From: Pseudomonas mangrovi
GTDB lineage: Bacteria; Pseudomonadota; Gammaproteobacteria; Pseudomonadales; Pseudomonadaceae
Assembly (NCBI RefSeq): GCF_003052585.1
Contig: NZ_QASN01000020.1
Location: forward strand, 434,001 to 498,000
Direction of reading: 5' to 3'
Length of the DNA: 64,000 nt
Shown: positions 18,191 to 30,827 of the stretch, in pieces
How positions within the stretch are numbered: position 1 is the stretch's first letter
How the letters are laid out: the number at the start of each line of letters is the position of its first letter
The notes under the pieces: model-generated
Told to the model about the DNA's origin: nothing
What the model saw: only the letters and a program-made list of their open reading frames with translations
Databases searched by the model: none
Translations under genes and position numbers: made by a program

Positions 18191-18552
18191 CCAATGTCAC
18201 CAATTTTTCGCGTTCGGGCCTCTATGACTGGATGGTTCAACGTGTCTCGGCGGTCGTTCTGGCTGCCTACTTCCTGTTTCTGCTCGGCTACCTCATTGCC
18301 AATCCGGGCCTGACCCACGCCGAATGGCACGCTCTGTTCTCGCAGAACTGGGTGCGCATCTTCAGTCTGTTGGCGCTGCTGGCGATCGCCGTGCACGCCT
18401 GGGTCGGCATGTGGACCATCACCACCGACTACCTGACCCACATGGCGCTCGGTCGCTGGGCCACCGGTGTTCGTTTTCTCGTCCAGGCGCTGTGCGGCAT
18501 GCTGATGTTCGTGCTGTTCGTCTGGGGTGTGCAGATTCTGTGGGGTATCTGA
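18184..18552 (+). CDS. sdhD: Succinate dehydrogenase membrane anchor subunit
   Basis: A 122-residue protein with three transmembrane helices (about residues 21-40, 52-75 and 90-115). The MVTNVTNFSRSGLYDWMVQRVSAV start and the AVHAWVGMWTITTDY segment match SdhD, where a His ligates heme b. It starts inside the end of sdhC (ATGGTAA overlap), so translation is coupled. With SdhC it anchors SdhAB to the inner membrane. Confidence 0.93.
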   Translation: MVTNVTNFSRSGLYDWMVQRVSAVVLAAYFLFLLGYLIANPGLTHAEWHALFSQNWVRIFSLLALLAIAVHAWVGMWTITTDYLTHMALGRWATGVRFLVQALCGMLMFVLFVWGVQILWGI

Positions 18553-18555
18553 TTC

Positions 18556-20328
18556 ATGGCTAGCATTCGCACTCTTTCCTATGACGCCATCATCGTTGGT
18601 GGCGGTGGCGCCGGCATGCGCGCTGCGCTGCAACTGGCCCAGGGTGGTCACAAGACCGCTGTCGTGACCAAGGTGTTCCCGACCCGCTCGCACACCGTGT
18701 CCGCCCAGGGCGGCATCACCTGTGCCATCGCCTCGGCCGACCCGAACGACGATTGGCGCTGGCACATGTACGACACCGTCAAGGGCTCCGACTATATCGG
18801 TGACCAGGACGCGATCGAGTACATGTGCTCCGTCGGCCCGGAAGCGGTCTTTGAGCTCGAGCACATGGGCCTGCCGTTCTCCCGTACCGAGCAGGGTCGC
18901 ATCTATCAGCGTCCATTCGGTGGCCAGTCCAAGGGCCCGGACAATCCGACCCAGGCCGCACGTACCTGCGCCGCTGCCGACCGTACCGGCCATGCGCTGC
19001 TGCACACCCTGTACCAGGCCAACCTCAAGGCCGGCACCTCCTTCCTCAACGAGTGGTACGCGGTCGATCTGGTGAAGAACCAGGACGGCGCCATCGTCGG
19101 CATCATCGCCATCTGCATCGAGAATGGCGAAACCGTCTATATCCGTTCCAAGGCCGTGGTTCTGGCCACTGGCGGTGCGGGTCGCATCTACGCCTCCACC
19201 ACCAATGCCCTGATCAACACCGGTGACGGTATCGGCATGGCCCTGCGTGCCGGCGTGCCGGTGCAGGACATCGAGATGTGGCAGTTCCACCCGACCGGTA
19301 TTGCCGGCGCCGGGGTACTGGTGACCGAAGGTTGCCGCGGTGAAGGTGGTTACCTGATCAACGTGCATGGCGAGCGCTTCATGGAGCGCTATGCGCCCAA
19401 CGCCAAGGATCTGGCCGGCCGCGACGTGGTCGCCCGCTCCATGGTCAAGGAAGTGATCGCCGGCAATGGCTGTGGTCCGGACAAGGATCACGTGCTGCTC
19501 AAGCTCGATCACCTCGGCGAAGACGTGCTGCACAGCCGCCTGCCCGGCATCTGCGAGCTGTCCAAGACCTTTGCCCACGTCGACCCGGTGGTCGCGCCGG
19601 TACCGGTCATCCCGACCTGCCACTACATGATGGGCGGCGTTGCCACCAACATTCATGGCCAGGCCATCACCCAGGATGCCAACGGCAACGACACCATCAT
19701 CGAAGGCCTGTTTGCCGTGGGCGAGGTCGCCTGTGTATCGGTACACGGCGCCAACCGTCTGGGCGGCAACTCGCTGCTCGACCTAGTGGTCTTCGGCCGT
19801 GCGGCCGGTCTGCACCTGGAGAAGGCGCTCAAGGAAGGCGTGGACACCCGCGGCGCCAGCGAAAGCGACATCGAAGCCTCGCTCAAGCGTCTGTCCGGCG
19901 TGAACGAGCGCAGCACCGGCGAAGACGTGGCACCGCTGCGCAAGGAACTGCAGCAGTGCATGCAGAACTACTTCGGCGTATTCCGCACCGGCGAATACAT
20001 GAAGAAGGGCATCGCCCAGCTGGCTGACCTGCGCGAGCGCATCGCCACCGTCAAGATCGATGACAAGAGCCAGGCGTTCAACACCGCGCGCATCGAAGCG
20101 CTGGAGCTGCAGAACCTGCTCGAGGTGGCCGAAGCCACCGCGATCGCTGCCGACACTCGCACCGAATCCCGCGGTGCCCACGCCCGCGAAGACTTCGAAG
20201 AGCGTGATGACGAAAACTGGCTGTGCCACTCGCTGTACTTCCCGGGCGAGAAGCGCGTGACCAAGCGTGCCGTCAACTTCGCGCCGAAGACCGTTCCGGC
20301 CTTCGAACCCAAAGTCCGCACCTACTGA
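18556..20328 (+). CDS. sdhA: Succinate dehydrogenase flavoprotein subunit
   Basis: A 590-residue flavoprotein that oxidises succinate to fumarate. The FAD-binding [11 protein letters not shown] motif lies at residues 15-25. H46 in [10 protein letters not shown] is the residue expected to carry FAD covalently. Substrate-site segments [16 protein letters not shown] and [12 protein letters not shown] are present, and the C-terminus (TYFPGEKRV-like, ending [11 protein letters not shown]) is intact. It is the third gene of sdhCDAB, three bases after sdhD. Confidence 0.97.
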   Translation: MASIRTLSYDAIIVGGGGAGMRAALQLAQGGHKTAVVTKVFPTRSHTVSAQGGITCAIASADPNDDWRWHMYDTVKGSDYIGDQDAIEYMCSVGPEAVFELEHMGLPFSRTEQGRIYQRPFGGQSKGPDNPTQAARTCAAADRTGHALLHTLYQANLKAGTSFLNEWYAVDLVKNQDGAIVGIIAICIENGETVYIRSKAVVLATGGAGRIYASTTNALINTGDGIGMALRAGVPVQDIEMWQFHPTGIAGAGVLVTEGCRGEGGYLINVHGERFMERYAPNAKDLAGRDVVARSMVKEVIAGNGCGPDKDHVLLKLDHLGEDVLHSRLPGICELSKTFAHVDPVVAPVPVIPTCHYMMGGVATNIHGQAITQDANGNDTIIEGLFAVGEVACVSVHGANRLGGNSLLDLVVFGRAAGLHLEKALKEGVDTRGASESDIEASLKRLSGVNERSTGEDVAPLRKELQQCMQNYFGVFRTGEYMKKGIAQLADLRERIATVKIDDKSQAFNTARIEALELQNLLEVAEATAIAADTRTESRGAHAREDFEERDDENWLCHSLYFPGEKRVTKRAVNFAPKTVPAFEPKVRTY

Positions 20329-20341
20329 GAAGGGGGCCAAC

Positions 20342-21049
20342 ATGTTGCAAGTCAGTGTTTATCGCTACAACCCCGAGAAGGACTCCTCGCCCTACATGCA
20401 GGATTTCCAGGTCGACACCGGCGGCAAGGACGTGATGGTCCTCGACGTACTGGCGCTGATCAAGGAGCAGGACCAGGGTTTCTCCTACCGTCGCTCCTGC
20501 CGCGAAGGCGTCTGCGGCTCCGACGGCATGAACATCAACGGCAAGAACGGCCTGGCGTGTATCACGCCGCTGTCGGCGGCCGGTCTCAAGGGCGGCAAGC
20601 TGGTGATTCGTCCGCTGCCGGGCCTGCCGGTCATCCGTGACCTGGCCGTGGACATGAGCATCTTCTACAAGCAGTACGAGAAGGTGCAGCCGTTCCTGCA
20701 GAACGACGCGCCGGCTCCGGCCATCGAGCGCCTGCAGTCGCCCGAGCAGCGCGAGAAGCTCGACGGCCTGTACGAGTGCATCCTGTGCGCCTGCTGCTCG
20801 ACCAGTTGCCCGTCGTTCTGGTGGAACCCGGACAAGTTCCTCGGTCCCGCCGCGCTGCTGCAGGCCTATCGTTTCCTGGCCGACACCCGCGATACCAAGA
20901 CCGAAGAGCGTCTGGCCGCCCTGGACGATCCGTTCAGCGTGTTCCGTTGCCGCGGCATCATGAACTGCGTCAACGTCTGTCCGAAAGGTCTGAACCCGAC
21001 CAAGGCGATCGGTCACATTCGCAACATGCTGCTGCAAAGTGGTACCTGA
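20342..21049 (+). CDS. sdhB: Succinate dehydrogenase iron-sulfur subunit
   Basis: A 235-residue electron-transfer subunit. Cysteines for the 2Fe-2S cluster are in SCREGVCGSDG...LACI, those for the 4Fe-4S and 3Fe-4S clusters in CILCACCSTSCPSFWW and CRGIMNCVNVCPKGLNP. The ATG at 20342 (MLQVSVYRYNPEKD) follows GAAGGGGGCC, a good ribosome binding site; an earlier frame start lies inside sdhA. A 246-base gap with a hairpin separates it from sucA. Confidence 0.97.
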   Translation: MLQVSVYRYNPEKDSSPYMQDFQVDTGGKDVMVLDVLALIKEQDQGFSYRRSCREGVCGSDGMNINGKNGLACITPLSAAGLKGGKLVIRPLPGLPVIRDLAVDMSIFYKQYEKVQPFLQNDAPAPAIERLQSPEQREKLDGLYECILCACCSTSCPSFWWNPDKFLGPAALLQAYRFLADTRDTKTEERLAALDDPFSVFRCRGIMNCVNVCPKGLNPTKAIGHIRNMLLQSGT

Positions 21050-21110
21050 TCCGAAAGTGTAATACCCGTGACACCTGCACTACTGAGAAAATCGGTGGTG
21101 CAGCATCCAG

Positions 21111-21141
21111 AAGAACCGCAGCTCAAAAAGCCGCGGTTCTT
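21111..21141. other. Hairpin between sdhB and sucA
   Basis: AAGAACCGC (21111-21119) pairs with GCGGTTCTT (21133-21141), and the inner AGC/GCC can partly extend the stem. A short T-rich GTTTG follows. It may partially terminate after sdhB or protect the 3' end of the sdh message; which of these applies cannot be decided from sequence. Confidence 0.55.
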
Positions 21142-21295
21142 GTTTGAAAAACGACGACCAGCAGGGGCATCCGGGCTGGCACCCGGACTATCTGCGGGAT
21201 TCGTAGTGGCTTTACCGAAGTCGCTGCCTCAGGGCTTTGTGAAAGAACCATGCGTATCCACGCCGGTGGTGGCCCCTTATTGAGGGTGACCAAGC

Positions 21296-24127
21296 ATGCA
21301 AGAAAGCGTAATGCAGCGCATGTGGAACAGCGCCCACCTATCCGGTGGTAATGCTGCCTATGTGGAAGAGCTATACGAGCTCTACCTGCACGATCCCAAC
21401 GCTGTGCCAGAAGAGTGGCGCACCTACTTTCAGAAGCTGCCCAGCGACGGCAGCGCAGCCACCGACGTTTCGCATTCTACGGTCCGCGATCACTTCGTTC
21501 TGCTGGCGAAAAACCAGCGGCGTGCCCAGCCGGTTTCGGCCGGTAGCGTCAGCAGCGAGCACGAGAAGAAGCAGGTCGAAGTCCTGCGTCTGATCCAGGC
21601 GTTCCGCATGCGTGGCCATCAGGCTTCCACGCTCGATCCACTCGGCCTCTGGCAGCGTCCGCTGCCTGCTGACCTGACCATCCATCATTACGGTCTTACC
21701 GACGCCGACCTGGACACCACCTTCCGTACTGGCGGGCTGATGATCGGCAAGGAAGAGGCGAGCCTGCGCGAGATCCTCGACGCGCTGCAGCAGACCTACA
21801 GCCGCACCATCGGCGCCGAGTTCACCCATATCGTCGATTCCGAACAGCGCAGCTGGTTTCAGCAGCGTCTGGAAAGCGTGCGCGGCCGGCCGTCATTCTC
21901 TGCCGACGTGCGCAGTCACCTGCTCGAACGCCTGACCGCCGCCGAAGGCCTGGAAAAATACCTGGGTACCAAGTACCCGGGCACCAAGCGCTTCGGCCTG
22001 GAAGGCGGCGAAAGCCTGATTCCGCTGATGGACGAGATCATCCAGCGCTGTGGCTCCTACGGCACCAAGGAAATCGTCATCGGCATGGCCCACCGTGGTC
22101 GCCTCAACGTTCTGGTCAACACCTTCGGCAAGAACCCGCGCGATCTGTTCGACGAGTTCGAGGGCAAGAAGGTCGAAGGTCTGTCCTCCGGTGACGTCAA
22201 GTATCACCAGGGCTTCTCCTCCAACGTCATGACCCCTGGTGGTGAAGTCCACCTGGCGCTGTCGTTCAACCCGTCGCACCTGGAGATCGTCTCTCCGGTG
22301 GTCGAGGGCTCGGTGCGCGCTCGCCAGGATCGTCGCAACGATCCGCTGGGCGACAAGGTCGTGCCGGTTTCCATCCACGGTGACGCGGCCTTCGCCGGTC
22401 AGGGCGTGGTCATGGAAACCTTCCAGATGTCACAGATTCGCGGTTTCAAGACCGGCGGCACCATCCACATCGTGATCAACAACCAGGTCGGCTTCACCAC
22501 CAGCAACCCGCTGGATGCGCGCTCCACCGAGTACGCGACCGACGTGGCCAAGATGATCCAGGCGCCGATCTTCCATGTGAACGGCGATGATCCGGAAGCG
22601 GTGCTCTATGTCACCCAGCTGGCCGTCGACTACCGCATGCAGTTCAAGCGTGACGTGGTCATCGACCTGGTCTGCTACCGCCGTCGTGGTCACAACGAGG
22701 CCGACGAGCCGAGCGGCACCCAGCCGTTGATGTACCAGCAGATCGCCAAGCAGCGCACCACCCGTGAGCTGTATGCCGAGTCGCTGATCAAGGCCGGGGT
22801 GCTCGACGAGGCGCAGGTGCAGGGCAAGAGCGACGAGTATCGCAATGCGCTGGACAACGGCCTGCACGTCGTCAAAAGCCTGGTCAAGGAGCCGAACAAG
22901 GAGCTGTTCGTCGACTGGCGCCCGTACCTGGGCCATGCCTGGACCGCGCGTCACGACACCCGCATTCCGCTGAAGACCCTGCAGGAGCTGTCGGCCAAGC
23001 TGCTGGAGGTTCCGGAAGGTTTCGTCGTCCAGCGCCAGGTCGCGAAGATCCTCGAGGATCGCCAGAAGATGACCGCCGGCGCGCTGGCGATCAACTGGGG
23101 TTATGCCGAGACCATGGCCTACGCGACGCTGCTGTTCGAAGGCCACCCGATTCGCCTCACCGGCCAGGACGTCGGTCGCGGCACCTTCTCGCACCGTCAT
23201 GCCGCGCTGCACAACCAGAAGGATGCCGGTACTCACATCCCGCTGCAGCACCTGTACCAGGGTCAGCCACGTTTCGACCTGTACGACTCCTTCCTCTCGG
23301 AAGAAGCCGTGCTGGCCTTCGAATACGGCTACGCCACTACCATGCCCAACGCGCTGGTGATCTGGGAAGCCCAGTTCGGCGATTTCGCCAACGGCGCCCA
23401 GGTGGTCTTCGACCAGTTCATCTCCAGCGGCGAGCACAAGTGGGGTCGCCTGTGCGGCCTGACCATGCTGCTGCCACATGGTTATGAAGGGCAGGGTCCG
23501 GAGCACAGTTCCGCACGTCTGGAGCGCTATCTGCAGCTGTGCGCCGAGCACAACATGCAGGTCTGCGTGCCGACCACCCCGGCGCAGATCTACCATCTGC
23601 TGCGCCGCCAGGTCATTCGTCCGCTGCGCAAGCCGCTGGTGGTCCTGTCGCCGAAGTCGCTGCTGCGGCACAAGCTGGCCATCTCGACCCTCGAGGAACT
23701 GGCCGAAGGCTCGTTCCAGACAGTCATCGGCGAAACCGACCAGATCGATGCGAAGAAGGTCGAGCGGGTCATCCTGTGCAGCGGCAAGGTCTACTATGAC
23801 CTGCTCGAGAAGCGTCGTGCCGAGGCCCGTGAGGACATCGCGATCATCCGCATCGAGCAGCTCTATCCGTTCCCGGAAGAGGACCTGGCCGAGGCCATGG
23901 CGGGGTACAAGAACCTCAAGCACATCGTCTGGTGTCAGGAAGAGCCGATGAACCAGGGGGCCTGGTACTGCAGTCAGCACCACATGCGGCGCGTCGCGAC
24001 GGCGCACAAGAAGGGACTGTTCCTGGAGTACGCCGGACGCGATGCCTCCGCGGCTCCAGCCTGCGGTTACGCCTCCATGCACGCCGAGCAGCAGGAAAAA
24101 CTGCTGCAGGACGCCTTTACTGTTTAA
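21296..24127 (+). CDS. sucA: 2-oxoglutarate dehydrogenase E1 component
   Basis: A 943-residue thiamine-diphosphate decarboxylase of the 2-oxoglutarate dehydrogenase complex. It starts MQESVMQRMWNSAHLSGGNAAYVEELYELYL, the short E2-binding N-terminus of the family. MAHRGRLNVL, GDAAFAGQG and NNQVGFTTSNP mark the ThDP site, and GQDVGRGTFSHRHA the C-terminal domain. GAGGGTGACC before the ATG is a good ribosome binding site. It heads sucA-sucB-lpd-sucCD. Confidence 0.97.
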   Translation: MQESVMQRMWNSAHLSGGNAAYVEELYELYLHDPNAVPEEWRTYFQKLPSDGSAATDVSHSTVRDHFVLLAKNQRRAQPVSAGSVSSEHEKKQVEVLRLIQAFRMRGHQASTLDPLGLWQRPLPADLTIHHYGLTDADLDTTFRTGGLMIGKEEASLREILDALQQTYSRTIGAEFTHIVDSEQRSWFQQRLESVRGRPSFSADVRSHLLERLTAAEGLEKYLGTKYPGTKRFGLEGGESLIPLMDEIIQRCGSYGTKEIVIGMAHRGRLNVLVNTFGKNPRDLFDEFEGKKVEGLSSGDVKYHQGFSSNVMTPGGEVHLALSFNPSHLEIVSPVVEGSVRARQDRRNDPLGDKVVPVSIHGDAAFAGQGVVMETFQMSQIRGFKTGGTIHIVINNQVGFTTSNPLDARSTEYATDVAKMIQAPIFHVNGDDPEAVLYVTQLAVDYRMQFKRDVVIDLVCYRRRGHNEADEPSGTQPLMYQQIAKQRTTRELYAESLIKAGVLDEAQVQGKSDEYRNALDNGLHVVKSLVKEPNKELFVDWRPYLGHAWTARHDTRIPLKTLQELSAKLLEVPEGFVVQRQVAKILEDRQKMTAGALAINWGYAETMAYATLLFEGHPIRLTGQDVGRGTFSHRHAALHNQKDAGTHIPLQHLYQGQPRFDLYDSFLSEEAVLAFEYGYATTMPNALVIWEAQFGDFANGAQVVFDQFISSGEHKWGRLCGLTMLLPHGYEGQGPEHSSARLERYLQLCAEHNMQVCVPTTPAQIYHLLRRQVIRPLRKPLVVLSPKSLLRHKLAISTLEELAEGSFQTVIGETDQIDAKKVERVILCSGKVYYDLLEKRRAEAREDIAIIRIEQLYPFPEEDLAEAMAGYKNLKHIVWCQEEPMNQGAWYCSQHHMRRVATAHKKGLFLEYAGRDASAAPACGYASMHAEQQEKLLQDAFTV

Positions 24128-24146
24128 CGCCTTCGAGCGGGGGGAC

Positions 24147-24167
24147 GGGCGGCGCAAAGGCGCGCCC
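24147..24167. other. Intercistronic hairpin between sucA and sucB
   Basis: GGGC-g-GCGC (24147-24155) pairs with GCGC-GCCC (24160-24167) around an AAAG loop, with one bulged base. No T-run follows. It lies in the 81-base sucA-sucB gap and is more likely an mRNA-stability element than a terminator. Confidence 0.5.
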
Positions 24168-24208
24168 GCACCCCGGATGAAGAAACCGGATCAATAGGAA
24201 TCAGATAA

Positions 24209-25432
24209 ATGGCTATCGAGATCAAAGCCCCGACTTTCCCCGAATCGGTTGCCGACGGCACCGTCGCCACCTGGCACAAGAAGCCCGGTGATGCGGTCAA
24301 GCGTGACGAACTGCTGGTCGACATCGAAACCGACAAGGTGGTGCTGGAAGTCGTGGCCCCGGCTGACGGCGTACTGAGCAAGGTGCTCAAGAACGAAGGC
24401 GACACCGTGCTTTCCGAAGAGATCATCGCCGTGGTCGAAGCCGGTGCAGCGGCACCGGCGGCCGCGCCTGCTGCGCAACCGGCAGCCCAGGCTGCCCAGA
24501 GCGCTGCTCCGGCCGCGTCCGGCGCGGAAGAGGCGATCCTGGCTCCGGCGGCACGCAAGCTGGCCGAAGAGAACGGCATCGATCCGAACAGCATCACCGG
24601 CACCGGCAAGGGTGGTCGGGTGACCAAGGAAGACGTGGTTGCCGCCGTGGAAGCCAAGAAGAAGGCTCCCGCTGCACCGGCCAAGGCTGCTGCACCGGCT
24701 GCCGAGGCGCCGATCTTCGCTGCCGGTGATCGTGTCGAGAAGCGCGTGCCGATGACTCGCCTGCGTGCCAAGGTCGCCGAGCGCCTGGTCGAGGCCCAGT
24801 CCACCATGGCCATGCTGACCACCTTCAACGAAGTCGACATGCATGAAGTCATGGCACTGCGTTCGAAGTACAAGGATCTCTTCGAGAAGAGCCACAACGG
24901 CGTGCGCCTGGGCTTCATGTCGTTCTTCGTCAAGGCGACTGTCGAGGCGCTGAAGCGCTTCCCGGCGGTCAATGCCTCGATCGACGGCAACGACATCGTC
25001 TACCACGGCTACCAGGATATCGGCGTCGCCGTTTCCAGTGACCGCGGTCTGGTGGTTCCGGTGCTGCGCAACGCCGAGCTGATGAGCCTGGCCGAAGTCG
25101 AGAATGGCATCGCCACCTTCGGCAAGAAGGCCCGCGACGGCAAACTGTCGATCGAGGAAATGACCGGGGGCACCTTCACCATCACCAACGGCGGTACCTT
25201 CGGCTCGATGATGTCGACGCCGATCGTCAACCCGCCGCAGGCCGCCATTCTCGGCATGCACAACATCATCCAGCGTCCGGTGGCCATCAACGGCCAGGTG
25301 GTGATCCGGCCGATGATGTACCTGGCACTGTCCTACGATCACCGCCTGATCGACGGCAAGGAAGCGGTGAGCTTCTTGGTGACCATCAAGAATCTGCTGG
25401 AAGATCCGGCTCGTCTGCTGCTGGATATCTGA
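24209..25432 (+). CDS. sucB: Dihydrolipoyl succinyltransferase (E2 of 2-oxoglutarate dehydrogenase)
   Basis: A 407-residue E2 with the expected three modules. The lipoyl domain has K43 in ETDKVVLEV; an Ala/Pro-rich linker follows. The peripheral-subunit-binding domain contains [19 protein letters not shown], and after a second linker comes the catalytic CoA-acyltransferase domain with [12 protein letters not shown] near the C-terminus. Such proteins assemble 24-mer cores that bind E1 and E3. It starts after a 24-base AT-rich stretch with TAGGAATCAG. Confidence 0.97.
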   Translation: MAIEIKAPTFPESVADGTVATWHKKPGDAVKRDELLVDIETDKVVLEVVAPADGVLSKVLKNEGDTVLSEEIIAVVEAGAAAPAAAPAAQPAAQAAQSAAPAASGAEEAILAPAARKLAEENGIDPNSITGTGKGGRVTKEDVVAAVEAKKKAPAAPAKAAAPAAEAPIFAAGDRVEKRVPMTRLRAKVAERLVEAQSTMAMLTTFNEVDMHEVMALRSKYKDLFEKSHNGVRLGFMSFFVKATVEALKRFPAVNASIDGNDIVYHGYQDIGVAVSSDRGLVVPVLRNAELMSLAEVENGIATFGKKARDGKLSIEEMTGGTFTITNGGTFGSMMSTPIVNPPQAAILGMHNIIQRPVAINGQVVIRPMMYLALSYDHRLIDGKEAVSFLVTIKNLLEDPARLLLDI

Positions 25433-25441
25433 TCAGCCGCC

Positions 25442-25476
25442 AGCGGCAGCGCGTCCCGACGGGTCGCGCTGCCGCT
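25442..25476. other. Very strong hairpin between sucB and lpd
   Basis: AGCGGCAGCGCG (25442-25453) pairs perfectly with CGCGCTGCCGCT (25465-25476); an inner CCC-GAC-GGG adds three more pairs. There is no T-run (TCTAGC follows). This is the strongest of several hairpins inside the suc operon and is a candidate processing or 3'-protection element. Confidence 0.7.
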
Positions 25477-25481
25477 TCTAG

Positions 25482-26948
<1,467 letters not shown>

Positions 26949-26958
26949 GGCAGAGGAA

Positions 26959-27024
26959 CCAGGCGCGCCGGCCGGTGCTCGCAGGAGTGCAGGCAGGGCG
27001 CGCTGGACTGTTTAAGAAACAGTC
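26959..27024. other. Two hairpins between lpd and sucC
   Basis: CCA-g-GCGCGCC (26959-26969) can pair with GGCGCGC-TGG (26997-27006). Just after it, GACTGTTT and AAACAGTC (27006-27013 and 27017-27024) form a perfect dyad around AAG. The two structures share one base, so they could compete. No T-run follows. A role in differential expression of sucCD is possible. Confidence 0.5.
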
Positions 27025-27090
27025 ACAGGTGGCGTGGTGCCAAAAGCGCTGCGCTGTATGCGCAATACCCAACGAAGACGGTAGACAAGC

Positions 27091-28256
<1,166 letters not shown>

Positions 28257-28257
<1 letters not shown>

Positions 28258-29144
28258 TGAGCGTCCTGATCAATAAAGACACCAAGGTCATCTGCCAGGG
28301 CTTCACCGGCTCGCAGGGTACCTTCCACTCCGAGCAGGCGATTGCCTACGGCACCAAGATGGTTGGCGGCGTGACGCCCGGCAAGGGCGGCTCCACCCAC
28401 CTCGGCCTGCCGGTGTTCAACACCGTCAGGGAAGCCGTGGACGCGACCGGTGCCGATGCTTCCGTCATCTACGTTCCAGCGCCGTTCTGCAAGGACTCCA
28501 TCCTTGAAGCGGCCTTTGGCGGCATCAAGCTGATCGTCTGCATCACCGAAGGCATCCCGACCATCGACATGCTCGAAGCCAAGGTCAAGTGCGACGAGCT
28601 GGGCGTACGCCTGATCGGCCCGAACTGCCCCGGCGTGATCACCCCGGGCGAATGCAAGATCGGCATCATGCCCGGTCACATTCACCTGCCGGGCAAGGTC
28701 GGCATCGTGTCGCGTTCCGGCACCCTGACCTATGAAGCGGTCAAGCAGACCACCGACGCCGGCTTCGGCCAGTCGACCTGCGTGGGTATCGGTGGCGACC
28801 CGATCCCGGGCTCGAACTTCATCGACATCCTCAAGCTGTTCCAGGAAGACCCGAAGACCGAGGCGATCGTGATGATCGGCGAGATCGGCGGTTCGGCTGA
28901 AGAAGAGGCGGCTGCCTACATCAAGGCCAACGTGACCAAGCCGGTGGTGTCCTACATTGCTGGCGTCACCGCGCCGCCCGGCAAGCGCATGGGCCATGCC
29001 GGTGCGATCATCTCCGGTGGCAAGGGCACTGCGGACGAGAAGTTCGCCGCGCTGCAGGACGCCGGCGTGAAGACCGTGCGTTCGCTGGCCGACATCGGCA
29101 AGGCGCTCGCCGAGCTGACCGGCTGGGAAATCAAGAAGGCCTGA
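28257..29144 (+). CDS. sucD: Succinyl-CoA synthetase alpha subunit
   Basis: A 295-residue subunit that binds CoA and carries the phosphohistidine. The CoA-binding [17 protein letters not shown] segment is near the start. [20 protein letters not shown] follows, and the active-site His is in [18 protein letters not shown], near residue 246. It is the last gene of the sdh-suc block and is followed by a good intrinsic terminator. Confidence 0.97.
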
Positions 29145-29168
29145 TAAGGCTTTTCTGCGTCAGAGCAG

Positions 29169-29193
29169 GGCCACCTTCGGGTGGCCTTGTTCG
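29169..29193 (+). terminator. Terminator of the suc operon
   Basis: GGCCACC-TTCG-GGTGGCC (29169-29186), a stable stem with a UUCG tetraloop, is followed by TTGTTCGTTTGTT. It lies 25 bases after the sucD stop. Confidence 0.85.
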
Positions 29194-29403
29194 TTTGTTC
29201 GGGTGGAAAATGGGCAAGATGCGGCAGGGTGTTCGGAACGGCTTTCGTGCTTTTGCCGGCTTCGTCGCTCGACCGCCCGGTCAGGTTAGCCAGATGCCGG
29301 AGGATGCATTAAGGTTTTTCCAGTCGAGCCGCAAAACGCTATGCTGCGCGCGGCCTTGCGCCGCATCAGCGGTTTTTCGTAATTCGTTTGGTATCCATAT
29401 CCG

Positions 29404-30795
29404 ATGACTCGCTTGAAAAGCTTCGACCTGCTGGCTCTTGGCTTCATGACCTTTGCGCTCTTTCTCGGCGCCGGCAACATCATCTTTCCTCCCAGTGCCG
29501 GCATGGACGCGGGGCAGAGCCTGACGCCTGCAGCGTTCGGCTTTCTGCTCACCGCAGTCGGTCTGCCACTGTTGACAGTGGTGGCGCTGGCGCGGGTCGG
29601 CGGCGGCATGGCGACGCTGACTTCGCCACTGGGTCGGGCGGCGGGGGTCGCCCTGGCGGTGGCGGTGTATCTGGCTATCGGGCCGCTGTTCGCCACGCCA
29701 CGCACGGCGGTGGTGTCGTTCGAGATCGGTGTCGCGCCTTTCTTCGGCAAGCATCCGGCGAACCTTGCGATCTATTCGGTGATCTTCTTCGCTGCGGTGC
29801 TGGCACTGGTACTGATGCCCGGCCGCCTGATCGATACGGTCGGCAAGGTGATCACGCCGGTTCTGCTCCTGGCGCTGCTGTTGCTCGGCGGCGCCGCTCT
29901 GGTGATGCCGCTGGGCGAGATCGGTGCGCCGCGCCTGGGCTATGTCGAGCAACCGTTGCTGACCGGCTTCCTCGCCGGCTATCAGACCATGGATGCGCTC
30001 GGCGCTCTGGTGTTCGGCATCGTGATCGCCACGGCGATCCGCAATCGAGGGGTGACTGACCCCAGGCTGGTCACGCGCTATTCGATCATCGCGGTACTCA
30101 TTGCTGCACTGGGTCTTGCACTGGTCTACCTGTCGCTGTTCTACCTGGGTGCATCGAGCCAGGAAGCAGCCGCGGGGGCCAGCAATGGCGGGCAGATCCT
30201 CAGTCACTACGTGCGCGATACCTTCGGCGTCTGGGGTGGGTTGCTGCTGGCGGTGGTGATCACCCTGGCCTGCCTTACTACGGCAGTAGGCCTGATGACC
30301 GCCTGCGGCGAATTCTTCGGCGAGCTGCTCGGGGTTTCCTACCGGCTGCTGGTGTGCATCTTCGTCGGCTTCAGCCTGCTGGTGTCGAACCTGGGGCTGG
30401 AGCAACTGATCAGCTTCTCGATTCCGGTGCTGGTGGGGCTGTATCCGCTGGCGATCGTGCTGGTTCTGCTCAGTCTCGCCGATCGCCTGTGGCTGTCGAG
30501 TTCGCGGGTGATGATTCCGGTGATGCTGGTAACCCTGGTATTCGCCATCGCCGATGGCCTGATTGCCGCCGGCATCGGTAGTGGCAAGGACTGGCTTCTG
30601 CAGCGCCTGAGCGAAGGTAATGGTCAGTGGCTGGTGAATGTCAGCGCCGCCAGCGTGCGCCTGTACGAGTCCATCCCGTTGTCCGCTGACGGCCTGGCCT
30701 GGCTGCTGCCGGCCCTGGGGACACTGTTGCTGGCGGTGGTGGTGGATCGCTGGCTCGGGGCCGGCAGGGCGCCTGGCAAGCCGGCGCAGGGCTGA
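29404..30795 (+). CDS. brnQ: Branched-chain amino acid:cation symporter (BrnQ/BraB family)
   Basis: A 463-residue inner-membrane carrier for leucine, isoleucine and valine. About 12 hydrophobic segments are visible. FDLLALGFMTFALFLGAGNIIFPP at the start is the BrnQ family hallmark, and YQTMDALGALVFGIVIATAIRNRG is a second conserved region. In P. aeruginosa the braB gene occupies the same place after sucD, so braB is an equally valid name. No clear ribosome binding site precedes the ATG. A TATGCTG-like sequence near 29340 might be a -10 element but is weak. Confidence 0.93.
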   Translation: MTRLKSFDLLALGFMTFALFLGAGNIIFPPSAGMDAGQSLTPAAFGFLLTAVGLPLLTVVALARVGGGMATLTSPLGRAAGVALAVAVYLAIGPLFATPRTAVVSFEIGVAPFFGKHPANLAIYSVIFFAAVLALVLMPGRLIDTVGKVITPVLLLALLLLGGAALVMPLGEIGAPRLGYVEQPLLTGFLAGYQTMDALGALVFGIVIATAIRNRGVTDPRLVTRYSIIAVLIAALGLALVYLSLFYLGASSQEAAAGASNGGQILSHYVRDTFGVWGGLLLAVVITLACLTTAVGLMTACGEFFGELLGVSYRLLVCIFVGFSLLVSNLGLEQLISFSIPVLVGLYPLAIVLVLLSLADRLWLSSSRVMIPVMLVTLVFAIADGLIAAGIGSGKDWLLQRLSEGNGQWLVNVSAASVRLYESIPLSADGLAWLLPALGTLLLAVVVDRWLGAGRAPGKPAQG

Positions 30796-30827
30796 GAGTT
30801 CCGTCAACGTAGCAATTAGGAGCGAAC

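Noticed and set aside
18052-19746. A 564-codon open frame on the - strand opposite sdhD/sdhA
   Set aside because: It lies antisense to well-recognised succinate dehydrogenase genes. Long antisense frames are common in GC-rich DNA, and its protein has no recognisable features.
22430-24157. A 575-codon - strand frame opposite sucA
   Set aside because: It is antisense to a confident gene and is low-complexity, His/Gln/Val-rich sequence typical of shadow frames.
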